Assembly: GCF_907164555.1 (NCBI RefSeq)
Contig: NZ_CAJQZC010000003.1
Coordinates: 496,001 to 560,000, forward strand
DNA: 64,000 nt
Reading direction: 5' to 3'
Source: Paraburkholderia saeva
GTDB lineage: Bacteria > Pseudomonadota > Gammaproteobacteria > Burkholderiales > Burkholderiaceae
The notes under the pieces are model-generated. The model was not told where the DNA came from. It ran no database searches and saw only the letters and a list, made by a program, of their open reading frames with translations. A program made the position numbers and the translations under genes. Shown piece after piece: positions 62,275 to 64,000 of the stretch. Numbering within the stretch: the first letter of the stretch is position 1; each line of letters starts with the position of its first letter.

Positions 62275-62497
62275 AACTCTCCTGGCCTTTTCAGTCCGCG
62301 CGGGCTGTGTTCGTGGCGCCAGGATGGCGCCGTCAGGCCGCATTTCAGCGTGAACACGGGCAGGCGCGAGGGTGCGGATTAACCGCCATTATATCGGGAC
62401 GGTCCCAGGCGGCCCGCGCGCGGGCGTCCGGAGGCCATTCCAGGACGGCTCGCGGTTGCTTCAGATCAGGCAGAACGGATGTATTGGCGCCGTCGTG

Positions 62498-64000
62498 CTA
62501 TTTCTTCTGCTGCGCCTGCGCGGCGAGCCTGACGGCCGCATTGACCGCGCCGTATCCGTCGTAGCCGCCGCGCCGCTCGACGATTTCAAGGAAGAACCGC
62601 TGGTCCAGCTGTTCCGTGTACGCGTGGAAGAATTCGCCGCCGCCTTCGTCCCGGTCATACAGGATGTTGCGCGCCCGCATCGCGTCGAGCAGATCGTCGT
62701 CGAGGCCGTAGCGCGCGGCGAGGTCGTCGTAATAATTGCGCGGGATGCGCAGCAGCGGCAGGCCGTCCGCGATGAATTCGGGCAGGGCGCTGAAGATATC
62801 GGCGGTGCCGAACGCGACGTGGTTCAGGCCCGACCCGCGATACATCGAAAGCGATTCGGACACCGCCGTGTGCCGGTCCACGGAAGCGTTGAGCGCGATG
62901 CGCACCGAGCCGTCGCGACTGCGCACCGCGCGGCTGCGCACGAGGCCATACGGGTCGGGAACCAGCCAGTCGGCTTCTGCCTGAAAGCCGAACGCGGTCT
63001 TGAAGAACAGCACCCACGCGTTCAGCGAATCGGCCGGCAGCGACAGGCACACGTGATCGATGCCGGTCAGCGGCCCGACTTCGTTCGGGCCGTTCACGTC
63101 GGTCAGCACGAAATCGGCTTCGAAGAGCGTCGGCTCGTCGGGGGCTTCGTCGACGAAATAATTGAGGCTGCCGTCGGGCCCCTGCACCGCGGGCAGCACG
63201 CGTTCGTTCGGTCCGACGCGGCCCGAGAACGGTGCGTACCGGAAGCCCGCCGCACGCTGGAACGCGAGCTTCGCATCGTCGACACGAAACGCCGACGCGC
63301 ACAGCGACAGCCCATGCTGATTGAAAAACGCACTCGCGAACGAGTCGGCCTCGGCGTTCAGCACGATCGATGCGGCGCCGTGCTGGTACAGCGTGACGTC
63401 CTTCGAGCGATGCTCGCCGGCGCGCCGGAAGCGCAGCCGCGTCAACCAGTCGACGAGCTGGTTGCGCGCGGTGTCGTCGACAGCGAATTCGAGGAACTGA
63501 AAGCCGACGTGCGCGGGCGTGGGCGGCGATTCGTACAGATGTTCGGTTGCTTCCTCCGGCTTGCCTTCGCGCTCGAGCGTAGCGCGCGTTTCTTCTTCGA
63601 GGAAGAGGAGCGAACGGTAGCCGTCGACAGCGGTAATCGCTGTGGGCGCCGCGCGAAAGCCATCGTTGAAGATTTCGAGCGACAGCGGGCCGTCGTAGCC
63701 GGTTTCGATCACGCGCGCCGTGAAGCTCGCCAGATCGAAGTCGCCCTGACCCGGAAAGCAGCGGTAATGACGGCTCCATTCGAGCACGTCCATCGCGAGT
63801 TTGGGCGCATCCGCGATCTGCACGAACGCGATGCGATCGCCCGGAATGGCCGCGATTTCGTCGACCGGATCGTTGATCGACAGCGTGTGAAAGCTGTCGA
63901 GCACGAGCCCGAGATTCGGATGATTGACCGCATCGACAAGCCGCCACGCGTGACGGTACGAATTCACGTGGCGTCCCCACGCGAGCGCCTCGTAACCCGC
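62498..64000 (-). CDS. fused 3-dehydroshikimate dehydratase / HPPD-like protein (5' part outside window)
   Basis: The frame stays open to the window edge (upstream residues end ...GRHVNSYR), so only the C-terminal 500 residues are visible. Part of a TIM-barrel sugar-isomerase-like domain comes first (LDSFHTLSI, FVQIADAP, RCFPGQGDFDLASF, LSLEIFND with metal-ligand His and Glu candidates). A two-part VOC domain like 4-hydroxyphenylpyruvate dioxygenase follows (HVGFQFLEF, GIDHVCLSL, LNHVAFGT, FLEIVERRGGYDGYG). This fusion is that of QuiC1-type dehydratases, which make protocatechuate from dehydroshikimate in quinate catabolism. Activity of the VOC half is uncertain in the family. Confidence 0.82.
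   Translation of the reverse strand, partial: AGYEALAWGRHVNSYRHAWRLVDAVNHPNLGLVLDSFHTLSINDPVDEIAAIPGDRIAFVQIADAPKLAMDVLEWSRHYRCFPGQGDFDLASFTARVIETGYDGPLSLEIFNDGFRAAPTAITAVDGYRSLLFLEEETRATLEREGKPEEATEHLYESPPTPAHVGFQFLEFAVDDTARNQLVDWLTRLRFRRAGEHRSKDVTLYQHGAASIVLNAEADSFASAFFNQHGLSLCASAFRVDDAKLAFQRAAGFRYAPFSGRVGPNERVLPAVQGPDGSLNYFVDEAPDEPTLFEADFVLTDVNGPNEVGPLTGIDHVCLSLPADSLNAWVLFFKTAFGFQAEADWLVPDPYGLVRSRAVRSRDGSVRIALNASVDRHTAVSESLSMYRGSGLNHVAFGTADIFSALPEFIADGLPLLRIPRNYYDDLAARYGLDDDLLDAMRARNILYDRDEGGGEFFHAYTEQLDQRFFLEIVERRGGYDGYGAVNAAVRLAAQAQQKK

Overview
This 64 kb window reads as chromosomal DNA of a beta-proteobacterium of the Burkholderia / Paraburkholderia / Caballeronia group. The evidence is the high GC content with dense, often overlapping genes, an llpE-ceoAB-opcM type efflux operon with a divergent LysR regulator, flhDC, a DUF4148 protein, a GDH-180 class glutamate dehydrogenase and several betaproteobacterial catabolic clusters. 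No rRNA, tRNA, CRISPR array, prophage or intact insertion sequence was seen. The only transposon trace is a short transposase remnant near 3.8 kb.

Layout. 0-3.7 kb: end of an ABC importer (two-module permease, ATPase) coupled to an inositol-phosphatase-like enzyme. 3.7-6.6 kb: transposase remnant, stand-alone Cache protein, outer-membrane barrel. 6.6-14 kb: gabTD with a divergent MocR regulator, an EamA permease, and an M14 peptidase / alpha-beta hydrolase pair. 14.5-21.6 kb: a secretion locus resembling the Pseudomonas Fap functional-amyloid system. It has two tandem glycine-rich repeat proteins, a 152-residue protein, a C39 peptidase and a 514-residue protein, facing a coiled-coil plus beta-barrel outer-membrane protein. 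The 152- and 514-residue proteins share an LDxxRGG motif that could be the cleavage site of the C39 enzyme. 22-29 kb: NAD-glutamate dehydrogenase, a selD that lacks an internal block of about 60 residues, a CDF transporter, and a frameshifted small membrane-protein gene.

29.7-38 kb: ceoR-like regulator and llpE-ceoA-ceoB-opcM RND efflux operon, with a long dyad in the divergent promoter. 38-44 kb: sulfur-type cluster, made of a short Cys-containing leader ORF, cysteine-free periplasmic binding protein, LLM monooxygenase, MetN/MetI-like ABC transporter and SfnB/DszC-like oxidoreductase. 44-47 kb: Nramp transporter and flhDC with an AT-rich upstream region carrying two GTAAC-type dyads. 47-55 kb: 2OG-Fe(II) oxygenase, MmyB-like regulator, small enzymes, two MFS transporters, and an orphan response regulator. 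55-61 kb: a trans-4-hydroxy-L-proline catabolic cluster (deaminase, epimerase, three-part dehydrogenase) followed by a PAS-AraC regulator, with a 47-bp hairpin repeat duplicated in the divergent control region. 61-64 kb: GIY-YIG-like protein, two small proteins, and the C-terminal part of a fused dehydroshikimate-dehydratase / HPPD-like protein running off the end.

The best candidate for an under-described system is the Fap-like locus at 14.5-21.6 kb. The most testable anomalies are the selD deletion, the duplicated hairpin, the Cys-leader, and the Ser-to-Asp change in the efflux-operon esterase. All family assignments come from reading motifs by eye; no database search was run.
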